Both the position numbers and the translations under genes were made by a program. The notes beneath the pieces were generated by a model, which worked only from the letters and a program-made list of their open reading frames with translations, was not told where the DNA came from and searched no databases. From Zetaproteobacteria bacterium (GTDB lineage: Bacteria > Bdellovibrionota_B > Oligoflexia > Oligoflexales > Bog-1112), in NCBI GenBank assembly GCA_947445855.1, contig CANFEH010000005.1, forward strand, positions 1-39,402: DNA of 39,402 bases, given 5' to 3'. Position 1 is the stretch's first letter; each line of letters opens with the position of its first letter. Positions 15,955-24,275 of this stretch are shown one piece after another.

Positions 15955-18399
15955 ATGGAACACAAAGGGAATTATAATTTCACAGATATCGAGGCAAAGT
16001 GGCAAACCTACTGGGCAGAACACAATACATTTGAAACAAAAGATGAAGGTTCAGGAAAACCTAAGTACTACATTCTTGATATGTTCCCTTACCCATCAGG
16101 AAACGGTCTGCATGTAGGGCATGTAGAAGGTTATACAGCTACAGATGTGATGGCACGTTACAAGCGTATGTGTGGTTTCAATGTTCTTCACCCTATGGGG
16201 TGGGATGCTTTTGGACTCCCAGCAGAACAGTATGCTATTAAAACAGGACAGCACCCTGAACTGACAACGGAGCAGAATATAGCAACGTTTAAAGAACAGC
16301 TTCAAAAGATTGGCTACTCGAGTGATTGGTCAAAAGAAATTAGTACAACAGATCCCGACTACTATAAATGGACCCAGTGGATTTTTCTTCAGATTTACAA
16401 AAAAGGATTAGCTTACGAGTCTTTTGCACCTGTGAACTGGTGTCCAGAGCTTGGTACTGTGCTTGCTAATGAAGAAGTCATAGATGGTCGTTCTGAGGTG
16501 GGTGGTTTTCCTGTTGAGAAAAAACCTTTGCGTCAGTGGGTGCTTAAAATCACAGAGTATGCTGATCGTCTGCTTGATGATCTCGAACTTTTAGATTGGC
16601 CAGAGTCCACAAAAGAAATGCAACGCAACTGGATCGGTAGAAGCACAGGAGCTGAGATTACTTTTAAAGTGGATGGTACAGACCACACATTTGATGTTTT
16701 TTCTACACGGGCTGATACTTTGTTTGGGGCTACTTTTTGTGTGTTAGCTCCTGAACATCCTCTTGTGTCAGAAATTGTGACCTTAGATGAAAAAGATCGT
16801 GTTGAAGACTACTGTGAAGCAGCAAAAGATAAGTCTGAGGTCACAAGAACAGATGTAAAACGGGAGAAAACAGGAGTTGCTACAGGAGCTTTTGCAATCA
16901 ACCCAGTGAACGGTGAGAGACTTCCTATTTTTGTAGCAGACTATGTTCTTATGGGTTATGGCTCAGGAGCTATTATGGCTGTTCCTGGTCATGATGAAAG
17001 AGATCACATTTTTGCTAAAAAATACAATTTGCCTATTAAACGTGTACTTTCTCCAAAATCTTCTCACGAGTCTCTTATTTCAATTGAAGAAGAAGCTTTT
17101 CTTGGAGAGGGAATTCTTGTTCACTCTGATTTTCTTAATGGACTTGAAAAAGCAGAAGCTCTTGCAAGGATGCATCATGAAATAGAAAAAAGAGGTTTTG
17201 GTAAGAGAAAAGTGAATTACCGGTTAAGAGACTGGATTTTTTCAAGACAACGCTACTGGGGAGAGCCGTTTCCTCTTGCTCATGATAAAGATGGGAAGGT
17301 TCATCTCGTAGATGAAAAAGATCTTCCTGTGACTCTTCCTGAAATGAGTGATTTTAAACCGTCTAAAACAGGTGAGCCTCCCCTTTCAAAAGCAAAAGAG
17401 TGGTGTGAGGTCATCCTAAATGGGGTTCAGTGCCAAAGAGAAAGCAATATTATGCCTCAGTGGGCTGGCTCTTGTTGGTATTACTTACGCTATATTGATT
17501 CTCAAAATAGCAAAGAAGCATGGGGAAAAGAAAAAGAACGCTACTGGCTTCCTGTTGATCTTTATGTGGGAGGAGTGGAGCACGCTAACCTTCATCTTCT
17601 CTACGCTCGTTTTTGGCATAAAATTCTCTATGATTTAGGACTTGTTTCTACAAAAGAGCCCTTCAAAAAACTCATTCACCCAGGGATGATCTTAGGGCCG
17701 AATGGAGAAAAAATGTCAAAAAGTAGAGGTAACGTGATCAATCCAAATGATGTGATCAGAGAGTGGGGAGCAGATAGTCTTCGTCTTTTTGAAATGTTTC
17801 TTGGGCCTATTGATCAACCTAAAGCTTGGCAGACTCAAGGAATTTCTGGGACTCATCGTTTCTTAAAAAGAGTGTGGCGTCTTCTTGTTGAAGAAGATGG
17901 AACTCTTTCTTCTAAGATTTCACATAAAGAAGAGGATCTTGAAACAAAAAAATTGCTTCATAAAACCATCAAAAAAGTGACAGAAGACACAGAAAATTTT
18001 TCTTTTAACACTGCAATTGCAGCTATGATGGAGCTTCTTAATTTTTGTTACAAGAAAGAGAGCCTTTCTTTTACGACAGCAAAAAGCTTTGTTCTTTTAT
18101 TAGCACCTTATGCTCCTCACATAGCTGAAGAACTTTGGTTAAAGCTTGGCAATAAAAAATCCGTATCTGATGTTTCTTGGCCTTCTTATGAAGAAGGGCT
18201 TATAAAAGAAAAGACAGTAAAGCTTGCTGTTATGTTTTCAGGAAAAGCACGAGGTACAGTAGATGCGTCAGTAGAAGCTTCTCAAGAAGAAGTGATTTCT
18301 CTTGTTTCTTTTGATGAGAAACTAAGTAAATATCTTGAAGGTGAAAAACCTAAAAAAATTATTTACGTTCCTGGGAAAGTTATTAATTTTGTGATTTAG
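15955..18399 (+). CDS. leuS: Leucyl-tRNA synthetase
   Basis: This enzyme charges tRNA-Leu with leucine. It is a class I synthetase of 814 aa from the preferred ATG at 15955, which has GAGGGG just upstream; the track's ATG at 15934 adds seven residues and lacks a good site. The HIGH motif is HVGH at residues 53-56 (YPSGNGLHVGHVEGYTATD). Early landmarks include GWDAFGLPAEQYAI. The CP1 editing domain has DVFSTRADTLFGATFCVLAPEHPL and GYGSGAIMAVPGHDERD. KMSKS is in GPNGEKMSKSRGNVINP. The anticodon-binding domain follows (FNTAIAAMMELLN) and the short C-terminal domain ends the protein. The length is close to the bacterial norm (E. coli 860, B. subtilis 804). hemJ follows 31 bases later. Confidence 0.97.
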   Translation: MEHKGNYNFTDIEAKWQTYWAEHNTFETKDEGSGKPKYYILDMFPYPSGNGLHVGHVEGYTATDVMARYKRMCGFNVLHPMGWDAFGLPAEQYAIKTGQHPELTTEQNIATFKEQLQKIGYSSDWSKEISTTDPDYYKWTQWIFLQIYKKGLAYESFAPVNWCPELGTVLANEEVIDGRSEVGGFPVEKKPLRQWVLKITEYADRLLDDLELLDWPESTKEMQRNWIGRSTGAEITFKVDGTDHTFDVFSTRADTLFGATFCVLAPEHPLVSEIVTLDEKDRVEDYCEAAKDKSEVTRTDVKREKTGVATGAFAINPVNGERLPIFVADYVLMGYGSGAIMAVPGHDERDHIFAKKYNLPIKRVLSPKSSHESLISIEEEAFLGEGILVHSDFLNGLEKAEALARMHHEIEKRGFGKRKVNYRLRDWIFSRQRYWGEPFPLAHDKDGKVHLVDEKDLPVTLPEMSDFKPSKTGEPPLSKAKEWCEVILNGVQCQRESNIMPQWAGSCWYYLRYIDSQNSKEAWGKEKERYWLPVDLYVGGVEHANLHLLYARFWHKILYDLGLVSTKEPFKKLIHPGMILGPNGEKMSKSRGNVINPNDVIREWGADSLRLFEMFLGPIDQPKAWQTQGISGTHRFLKRVWRLLVEEDGTLSSKISHKEEDLETKKLLHKTIKKVTEDTENFSFNTAIAAMMELLNFCYKKESLSFTTAKSFVLLLAPYAPHIAEELWLKLGNKKSVSDVSWPSYEEGLIKEKTVKLAVMFSGKARGTVDASVEASQEEVISLVSFDEKLSKYLEGEKPKKIIYVPGKVINFVI

Positions 18400-18430
18400 T
18401 TCCTTTTGACTTATATGGAGTTGCAAGAAA

Positions 18431-18862
18431 ATGTATTTGTATCTGAAAAGTTTTCATGTGGTAGCTGTTATTTCTTGGATGGCAGGACTTCTCTATCTTT
18501 TTCGTTTGTTTGTTTATCATGCACAGTATGGACAAACTAGTCGTGATAAAGCTGAGCTTTTAGAGCTTATGGAAGCGAAGCTTTATAAAATTATCACAAT
18601 ACCTGCTATGCTATTTTCTTGGGCTCTTGGTTTGAGTTTGATTCACTTCAACACGACTGTGTTTTCTCAAGGTTGGTTTCACACAAAACTTTTTGCTTTG
18701 ATTCTTCTGACTGGAGTTACTCACTATGGTGGAGCTTTGATCAAAAAATTTAAGAAAGATATTTCCTTAGCTCCTAGTCATAAAACTCTTCGTATGATTA
18801 ATGAGATCCCAACAGTTTTGATGATCATTATTGTGATCATGGTGATTGTTCGACCTTTTTGA
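18431..18862 (+). CDS. hemJ: Protoporphyrinogen IX oxidase, HemJ type
   Basis: HemJ (UPF0093) oxidises protoporphyrinogen IX to protoporphyrin IX in heme synthesis, in the inner membrane. At 143 aa with four hydrophobic helices it has the expected size. The N-terminal signature KSFHVVAVISWMAGLLYLFRLFVYHA contains the conserved histidine (H9). WFHTKLFALILLTGVTHYGG and RMINEIPTVLMIIIVIMVIV also fit the family. TGGAG lies upstream of the ATG. It follows leuS by 31 bases with no terminator, so the two are probably co-transcribed. With ctaA in this window it indicates heme and heme A synthesis, hence aerobic respiration. Confidence 0.9.
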   Translation: MYLYLKSFHVVAVISWMAGLLYLFRLFVYHAQYGQTSRDKAELLELMEAKLYKIITIPAMLFSWALGLSLIHFNTTVFSQGWFHTKLFALILLTGVTHYGGALIKKFKKDISLAPSHKTLRMINEIPTVLMIIIVIMVIVRPF

Positions 18863-18867
18863 TATTT

Positions 18868-18883
18868 AAGGGGTCAACCCCTT
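18868..18883. terminator. Possible hairpin terminator after hemJ
   Basis: AAGGGG-TCAA-CCCCTT is a perfect 6-bp stem with a tetraloop, starting five bases after the hemJ stop. The T-run comes only about 12 bases later (GATTTTTT), so termination efficiency is uncertain; it may just be a stabilising 3' hairpin. Confidence 0.45.
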
Positions 18884-18965
18884 GTAGTTCTAGATTTTTT
18901 CATTATTTTCTTTTAATACTGAGTTCTTTCAGAGTATAATCCTCAAATTATATATGAATCATTTC

Positions 18966-18982
18966 TAGGGGCTTCCCCCCTA
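18966..18982 (+). promoter_or_regulatory. Leader hairpin upstream of the EamA transporter gene
   Basis: TAGGGG (18966-18971) pairs with CCCCTA (18977-18982) around a 5-base loop. It lies 27 bases before the ATG and just upstream of the ribosome site AAGGA. It is the second GGGG/CCCC hairpin in a 146-base gap. Confidence 0.35.
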
Positions 18983-19008
18983 ACTAGAATGTAAGGAATC
19001 TTTAATAG

Positions 19009-19923
19009 ATGGCACTTGTCATATTGCTTTATGCATTGTTTGCTAGTTTATTTGGTCTCGCTAAGGCTACTTTAGAGTACGGGGAAGCATTTTTTCTGAT
19101 TGGCTCAAGAATGGCTTTTGCTGGTTTAGCTATGTTCTTGTTTCAATTAGCAAGAAATCCTAAAGCTCTTAGAGTTTCACCTAAGAAGGTTTATCTTGTT
19201 TTCTTGATGGGGTTTTTTGCGATTTATCTCACAAATATTGCAGAAATTTGGGGACTTAGTCACATGATTTCTGCGAAAGCTTGTTTGATCTATTCGCTTT
19301 CTCCTTTTTTGTCTGCTCTTTTTTCTTTCTTTCTCTTTAAAGAGTCTCTTAGTTTTCGTCAAATACTAGCTCTTTGTGTTGGTTTCCTTGGGCTTGGTCC
19401 TTGTTTCTTTAGTGATTTGTCTTCTGTTTTCAGAGGAAAAGTTTCTTTCTCCCTTGCTGAGCTTGTGCTCTTAGTGGCTGTTGTGAGTAGCGTTTATGGT
19501 TGGATTGTTTTGAAGAAGCTTGTTTGGGAAGGGGAAGAAGAAGAAAAATGTTCTCCTATCACAGCTAATGCTTATGGGATGATGTTAGGTGGTGTTTTGG
19601 CACTCATTCATTCTTATTTAGCAGGAGAAAGCTGGACCCCACTTCCTGTGAGTCAGCCTTATTTTTTCATCCGAAATACAATTCTTCTTTGTTTGATTTC
19701 GAATATTATTTGCTACAATCTTTACGGTTATTTGTTGAAAAGATTTTCTGCAACTTTGATATCTTTTGCTGGGCTTGTCACTCCGCTCTTTGCTTCTCTC
19801 TTTGGTTGGTTTTTCCTAGGAGAGTCTGTAAATGGAAACTTCTTCCTTTCTCTTGCGCTTTTTAGCCTTGGTCTTTTTTTGTTTCATCAAGAAGAGCTTA
19901 AAATTTCTCGATCAGGGCGATAG
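19009..19923 (+). CDS. EamA/DMT-family transporter, substrate unknown
   Basis: This is a 304-aa inner-membrane protein with ten predicted helices in two EamA halves. The first half ends in IYSLSPFLSALFSFFLFKESLSFRQILALCVGFLGLGP and the second in SFAGLVTPLFASLFGWFFLGESVNGNFF; the repeated xPxxxxLxxxxFLxE pattern is the family hallmark. Family members move amino acids, nucleosides, S-adenosylmethionine and other metabolites, and in host-dependent bacteria such carriers often import host metabolites, but nothing here fixes the substrate. AAGGA lies about eleven bases before the ATG. The 3' end overlaps the convergent pdxH by 12 bases. Confidence 0.85.
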   Translation: MALVILLYALFASLFGLAKATLEYGEAFFLIGSRMAFAGLAMFLFQLARNPKALRVSPKKVYLVFLMGFFAIYLTNIAEIWGLSHMISAKACLIYSLSPFLSALFSFFLFKESLSFRQILALCVGFLGLGPCFFSDLSSVFRGKVSFSLAELVLLVAVVSSVYGWIVLKKLVWEGEEEEKCSPITANAYGMMLGGVLALIHSYLAGESWTPLPVSQPYFFIRNTILLCLISNIICYNLYGYLLKRFSATLISFAGLVTPLFASLFGWFFLGESVNGNFFLSLALFSLGLFLFHQEELKISRSGR

Positions 19924-20556
19924 ACGGCTTTGTTGCCAAGATTTTGAACCCTCTTTTTTTGTGTAAACAATTCGGTCGTGCAGTCTGTATAGACCTCCTT
20001 GCCAAAACTCAAACTCCTCAGGCACAAGAAGATATCCACCCCAAAATTCTGGGTAGGGTATTTTTTCTTTTTCCTTGAACTCTTCTTTATAATCTAAAAA
20101 TTGTTTTACAAGTTCTCTTTTACTTTCGATTTGCCTACTTTGTTTGGAGGCCCAAGCTGCAATTTGTGAATTCCTTGGCCGTTCATGGAAGTAAGTTTCA
20201 GAGTCTTTTTTTGAAAGAATTTTTGCTTTAGCTTTGATTCTTATTTGTTTTTCGAGAGTGCTCCAGTAGAAGAGGCAAGAGACCTGAGGATTTTCTTGAA
20301 TATTTTTAGCTTTGACACTTGTGTAATTTGTAAAAAAGCTAAGTCCTTTTTCATTAAAATCTTTGAGCAGAACCACTCGAGAGCTGGGTGTTCCTTGAGC
20401 AGTTGCTGTAGAAAGAACAAAGCAATTAGCATCATCTCTGTAGAGTTTTCTGGCTTCTTGAAACCAGAGTTGAAAGGTTTCAAAAGGACTCTCTGGAAGC
20501 TCTAGTTCTTCATCTAGTTGACTTCCAAACTCTTTTCTCATGTCATGGAGTTTCAT
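19912..20556 (-). CDS. pdxH: Pyridoxamine 5'-phosphate oxidase
   Basis: This FMN enzyme converts pyridoxine- or pyridoxamine-5'-phosphate to pyridoxal phosphate, the last step of vitamin B6 synthesis and salvage. At 214 aa it matches E. coli PdxH (218). The family blocks are clear: SSRVVLLKDFNEKGLSFFTNYTS (FMN phosphate contacts), VSCLFYWSTLEKQIRIKAKA, YFHERPRNSQIAAWASKQS, and the C-terminal PEEFEFWQGGLYRLHDRI, with RLSP at the very end as usual. The ribosome site AAGGAG lies in the 5' leader within a 10-bp perfect inverted repeat (separate entry), suggesting translational control. The gene is divergent from ctaA and convergent with the EamA gene. Confidence 0.95.
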   Translation of the reverse strand: MKLHDMRKEFGSQLDEELELPESPFETFQLWFQEARKLYRDDANCFVLSTATAQGTPSSRVVLLKDFNEKGLSFFTNYTSVKAKNIQENPQVSCLFYWSTLEKQIRIKAKAKILSKKDSETYFHERPRNSQIAAWASKQSRQIESKRELVKQFLDYKEEFKEKEKIPYPEFWGGYLLVPEEFEFWQGGLYRLHDRIVYTKKEGSKSWQQSRLSP

Positions 20557-20606
20557 CAGGTTTCTCCTTTGTGTTTTGAGGTAAGTGTTATTTTAAGAGA
20601 AACCTG
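20557..20606 (-). promoter_or_regulatory. 10-bp inverted repeat masking the pdxH ribosome binding site
   Basis: CAGGTTTCTC (20557-20566) and GAGAAACCTG (20597-20606) are perfect complements. In the pdxH mRNA the downstream arm reads AAGGAGAAACCTG immediately before the ATG, so the stem would bury the AGGAG Shine-Dalgarno sequence. The loop is 30 bases, and one wobble and one A-T pair can extend the stem inward. It may be a thermosensor, a ligand- or protein-controlled switch, or a DNA operator. Confidence 0.6.
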
Positions 20607-20662
20607 AAAAGATGAAAAGATAGATTTCTTGGACTTCTATTTAGACTCTAGACATTTCTCAG

Positions 20663-20698
20663 TATAGATTTTATATAGGGATCTTTGAAAAATCTATA
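20663..20698. repeat. Perfect 10-bp inverted repeat upstream of ctaA
   Basis: TATAGATTTT (20663-20672) is exactly complementary to AAAATCTATA (20689-20698) with a 16-base spacer. It ends 23 bases before the ctaA ATG and does not cover its GGTGAG ribosome site. It could be an operator or a leader hairpin. Confidence 0.5.
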
Positions 20699-20721
20699 TG
20701 ACTTGATCAGAATGGTGAGAA

Positions 20722-21639
20722 ATGAAAAGTGTTCCTAAAACAAAATTTAAAAAAGTTGCTGTGCTTAATCTTATTTATCTGCTCTTTGTGATTTGTTTTG
20801 GAGCTTATGTGCGCATGACTGGTTCTGGCGCAGGGTGTGGTAGTCACTGGCCACTTTGCAATGGAGTTATTATTCCAAGGGCTCCTGTTTGGCAGACAAT
20901 CATCGAGTTTACTCACCGTTTGACAAGTGGAGGCCTTCTTCTCCTTGCTTTTTATCTTGTTTATTTAGCGGTTAAATATTTTGAAAAAAAAGAGTTAATT
21001 AGATATCTTTCTTTCATCTATTTAGGTCTTCTTTTTCTAGAAGCTCTTCTTGGAGCTTTTCTTGTTAAATATGAACATGTGGCAGAAAATAAATCTGTGT
21101 ATAGAGGCTTTTCTGTTTCTATTCATCTTGTTAATACTTTTTTACTTGTTCTCGTTGCTAGTGGAATTCTCTTTTTTTTATCGAGAAAACCTATTGGTTT
21201 AAGAGCTCTGTCTTTTTTCAAAAAAACAAGTTTAGCTTTTGGTTTTTTTTTGATTGTCATTGTTGGTTTGAGTGGGGCTATTACAGCTCTTGGAGATACT
21301 CTTTTTCCTGTTCAAAATATGCGGGAAGCTTTTTTAAGAAGTGGTAATCAGGCAGAACATCTTTTTGTACGCTTAAGAGTTCTTCATCCTTTTCTTGCTG
21401 TTTTCAGTGCTTTTTATTTGATAGCTGTTTGTTTTTACCAAAAAAAAGAAGAGATCTTGCTCTCCTCTTTTTGGTCTTCTCTTACCATTGGAATTTTTGC
21501 TTTTCAGTTACTTCTTGGCTACCTTAATGTGTATTTTCACGCACCTCAAGGGTTACAGTTACTCCATCTTCTTGTCGCTCTCCTTGGTTTTCTGTCGTAT
21601 AGTATTTTTTGTGCTGTTATTTGCTTGAGAAATAAGTAA
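20722..21639 (+). CDS. ctaA: Heme A synthase, COX15/CtaA family
   Basis: CtaA oxidises the C8 methyl of heme O to make heme A for aa3-type cytochrome oxidases. This 305-aa membrane protein has eight hydrophobic helices. The first half has GAYVRMTGSGAGCGSHWPLCNG with the conserved cysteine pair (C39, C46) and the first heme histidine in EFTHRLTSGG (H65). The second half has RVLHPFLAVFSAF and LQLLHLLVALLG, the other histidine sites. GGTGAG lies just before the ATG. The hybrid kinase gene starts 24 bases after the stop. Two perfect 10-bp inverted repeats lie in the gap it shares with pdxH. Confidence 0.93.
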   Translation: MKSVPKTKFKKVAVLNLIYLLFVICFGAYVRMTGSGAGCGSHWPLCNGVIIPRAPVWQTIIEFTHRLTSGGLLLLAFYLVYLAVKYFEKKELIRYLSFIYLGLLFLEALLGAFLVKYEHVAENKSVYRGFSVSIHLVNTFLLVLVASGILFFLSRKPIGLRALSFFKKTSLAFGFFLIVIVGLSGAITALGDTLFPVQNMREAFLRSGNQAEHLFVRLRVLHPFLAVFSAFYLIAVCFYQKKEEILLSSFWSSLTIGIFAFQLLLGYLNVYFHAPQGLQLLHLLVALLGFLSYSIFCAVICLRNK

Positions 21640-21663
21640 ATTAAAAAAAATCAAGAAGTCATT

Positions 21664-23676
21664 ATGGTTAAAAATTTAAAAATTCTTCTTATTGATAATA
21701 ATGTAAGAGATCTTGAATCATTTGATGAAACTATTAGGAAGCATAATTTGAATGCTTCAGAAAATAATGTCTATCATCTTGTTACAAAAAGAAATCTTGT
21801 AGAAGCTTTTCAGTTCTTAGAGACCAAAGAAGGACAGTTTTTTGATGTTGTCGTTCTTGATCTGAGTCTTCCAGATAGCTGTGGCCTTAGGGGAGTAAAA
21901 ATATTCCGAGAAAAAATTCCATTTAAAGCTCTTATTGTTTTTACTTCAGCTTCGGATGAAGATTTAGCGCTCTCTGCTCTTAATGAAGGTGCCCAAGAGG
22001 TACTCTTGAAAGGGAATTATAATGTTTTTTTACTTAAACTTTCTTTAAATCATGCTATCACAAAAGCTAATCTTACTTATGAAATAAATAAAAAAAATTT
22101 AGAATTAGAAACATTGAATAAGAAATTAGAGAAAGCTTCTAAAGCAAAATCTTCTTTTTTAGCGAGTATGAGTCATGAAATGAGAACGCCTCTTAATTCA
22201 ATTTTAGGTATTGCTCAAATCCTAAAAGAAAATGTAAAAAGAAAAGAAAATATTGATTATATTGATATAATTATGCGTGCAGGTGACAATTTACTCGAAC
22301 TTATTAGTGATATTTTGGATTTATCAAAAATTGAAGCAGGTGAAGTTAAAATCGAAAACACTCTTTTCAATCTAGAAGAGGTGATTGAAAAAAGTGTTGA
22401 AATGATGGGAGTAAAAGCTTCTCAGAAAGACTTGGATTTAATTCTTAATTTAAAAAAACTTTCAAGTAAATTTGTCATTGGTGACAAAGGAAAAATTCAA
22501 CAAATTCTTTTAAATCTTATGAGCAATGCCATTAAGTTTACACAAGAAGGGGAAGTGGTTCTTAAAGTTGAGTCATATCAAGATTCAACTTCCCATAGTC
22601 ATATTTTTTTTTCTATATCGGACACTGGAATTGGAATTCCTGAAGATAAGCAAGAGCTTGTTTTTGAAAACTTTACTCAAGCTGATAGTAGTATTACCAG
22701 ACGTTTTGGAGGTACTGGGCTTGGGCTTTCTATTTCAAGGAATTTAGCAGAGCTTATGGGAGGGGCTTTAAAGCTCGAATCAATTGAAGGTCAAGGGTCT
22801 GTTTTTTCTTTTGATATTCCTTTTGAAGTAAATTATTCTTTAGACGCTTCTAGATCTTGTAGTGAAAATTTTTCGGCAGGTAAAAAAGTTCTTATTGTTG
22901 AAAAAAATAGAACCCAAATAAAAGCTTTAGAAGAAATTCTAGAAGAAAGTCTTTTAATTACTACATCTTTTCAGTCTGCCGAAGCTGCTACTCAATATTT
23001 AGACAAAACAGATCATTCTGAAATTGATATAATCTTGTTAGATGTTCGTTTTATTGAAGGAGATATTAAGTCTCAATTTGAAAAATTAAAAAAATATTCT
23101 AATCTTTCTTCTAAGCTTATTGTCATGTTGAGGTCAGATTATCAAGCTGAACATTTAAAAATGATTCGCTATTTTGGAGCAAAAAGGTATTTAATTAAGC
23201 CTCTATTGAAAAGTCATGTTAGAAAGTCTATTCAGAATATTTTGAAAATAAATCCTTTGATTGAAGAAGAAAAAAAAGAGCAAATAGTAGATGAGAAACC
23301 TCTTCGTCTTTTGTATGCAGAAGATTGTGATGTAAATCGAATGTTATTTCGTCTTTTTTTGAAATCAACCACACACACACTTCATTTCGCTGAGAATGGA
23401 AAAGAGGCTGTGGAAAAAACAGTAAATGGTAATTATGATATTGTTTTTTTAGATGTTCAAATGCCTGTGAAAGATGGTCTGACAGCGGCTAGAGAGATAA
23501 GAAAGTGGGAAGAAAAAAACAACAAAGAACCTGTTCCTATTTTTTCTCTAACAGCCCATGCTATGAAAGAAGATATTAAAAAAAGTTTAGACGCTGGGTG
23601 TAATCATCATATTACAAAACCAGTTAAAAAAGATGTTCTTTTAAATTATATTAGAAAATATTCAAGAGACTGTTGA
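21664..23676 (+). CDS. Soluble hybrid sensor histidine kinase (REC-HisKA-HATPase-REC-REC)
   Basis: This 670-aa cytosolic kinase has no membrane helix. Residues 1-125 are a receiver domain with D66 in VVVLDLSLPDS, FTSAS and K116 in LLKGN. A coiled-coil (about 130-160) leads to HisKA with H171 in SMSHEMRTPLNSILG. The ATPase has N-box NLMSNAIKFTQEG, G1 DTGIGIP, F-box and G2 RRFGGTGLGLSIS. The second receiver (about 407-530) keeps its aspartate (ILLDV) and lysine (LIKPL), but the acidic pair that binds Mg reads VEKN, so it may not be phosphorylated. The third (about 550-668) is complete: YAEDCDVNR, FLDVQMP, SLTAHA and ITKPVKK. No DNA-binding regulator is adjacent, so output probably goes through a phosphotransfer protein. 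ctaA (24 bases upstream) and a flavin reductase (28 bases downstream) suggest a redox or respiration link. Confidence 0.95.
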   Translation: MVKNLKILLIDNNVRDLESFDETIRKHNLNASENNVYHLVTKRNLVEAFQFLETKEGQFFDVVVLDLSLPDSCGLRGVKIFREKIPFKALIVFTSASDEDLALSALNEGAQEVLLKGNYNVFLLKLSLNHAITKANLTYEINKKNLELETLNKKLEKASKAKSSFLASMSHEMRTPLNSILGIAQILKENVKRKENIDYIDIIMRAGDNLLELISDILDLSKIEAGEVKIENTLFNLEEVIEKSVEMMGVKASQKDLDLILNLKKLSSKFVIGDKGKIQQILLNLMSNAIKFTQEGEVVLKVESYQDSTSHSHIFFSISDTGIGIPEDKQELVFENFTQADSSITRRFGGTGLGLSISRNLAELMGGALKLESIEGQGSVFSFDIPFEVNYSLDASRSCSENFSAGKKVLIVEKNRTQIKALEEILEESLLITTSFQSAEAATQYLDKTDHSEIDIILLDVRFIEGDIKSQFEKLKKYSNLSSKLIVMLRSDYQAEHLKMIRYFGAKRYLIKPLLKSHVRKSIQNILKINPLIEEEKKEQIVDEKPLRLLYAEDCDVNRMLFRLFLKSTTHTLHFAENGKEAVEKTVNGNYDIVFLDVQMPVKDGLTAAREIRKWEEKNNKEPVPIFSLTAHAMKEDIKKSLDAGCNHHITKPVKKDVLLNYIRKYSRDC

Positions 23677-23704
23677 TTAAAATCAATTTACTTAATAGGT
23701 GTAT

Positions 23705-24217
23705 ATGACTCAGGTAATTATTTTTGGATCTTCCCGCAGTTTTGGTCATACGAGAAAAGTTATAGATGATATTTTAGGGTCGCGAGGGATAAACTTATTT
23801 GACCTGAATAACTTTGATATCAGCCCTTTTGATTATGAACATCGAAATAGCAATGATGACTTTATTCCCTTAATAGAGAAACTTATTGAATATGATACCT
23901 GGATTATTGCGACACCTGTGTATTGGTACAATATGAGCACGCAACATAAAATATTTTTTGATAGATTTAGTGACTTGCTTAAGATTAGGAAAGATCTAGG
24001 TCGTAAATTGCATGGTAAAAAGTTGTTTGTTATAGCAAGTTTTGGAGATTCTTATCCTAAAGGTTTTGAAGATACTTTTGAGCAAATATGCAAATATCTT
24101 GGTATGGAGTATCTAGGCTCTAGTTTTATTTATAGTGGAACTGTACACGAAAAATACTTTGAAAAAAATAAAACTGAAGCTGATAAAGCAAAATTAAAAT
24201 TGGGAATAATTGAATAA
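23705..24217 (+). CDS. Flavodoxin-fold NAD(P)H:FMN/quinone oxidoreductase
   Basis: This 170-aa cytosolic protein belongs to the NADPH-dependent FMN reductase / NAD(P)H quinone oxidoreductase group. The phosphate-binding loop FGSSRSFGHTRKVIDDIL follows strand 1 and the second flavin-contact loop is IIATPVYWYNMSTQHKIFFDR. The substrate (quinone, free FMN, azo compound) is not determined. The track starts at a GTG (23699). The ATG at 23705 has AGG five bases ahead and is preferred. It is probably co-transcribed with the hybrid kinase, which ends 28 bases upstream, and is convergent with spoVR. Confidence 0.85.
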   Translation: MTQVIIFGSSRSFGHTRKVIDDILGSRGINLFDLNNFDISPFDYEHRNSNDDFIPLIEKLIEYDTWIIATPVYWYNMSTQHKIFFDRFSDLLKIRKDLGRKLHGKKLFVIASFGDSYPKGFEDTFEQICKYLGMEYLGSSFIYSGTVHEKYFEKNKTEADKAKLKLGIIE

Positions 24218-24275
24218 AAAAGGAATAAGGGTAATCAAAGTTAAAGGCACTAACCAACTAAATAAAAAGGATTAA

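Noticed and set aside
18868-18982. SAM or other known riboswitch before the EamA gene
   Set aside because: Only two short GGGG/CCCC hairpins are visible and no conserved riboswitch core could be recognised.
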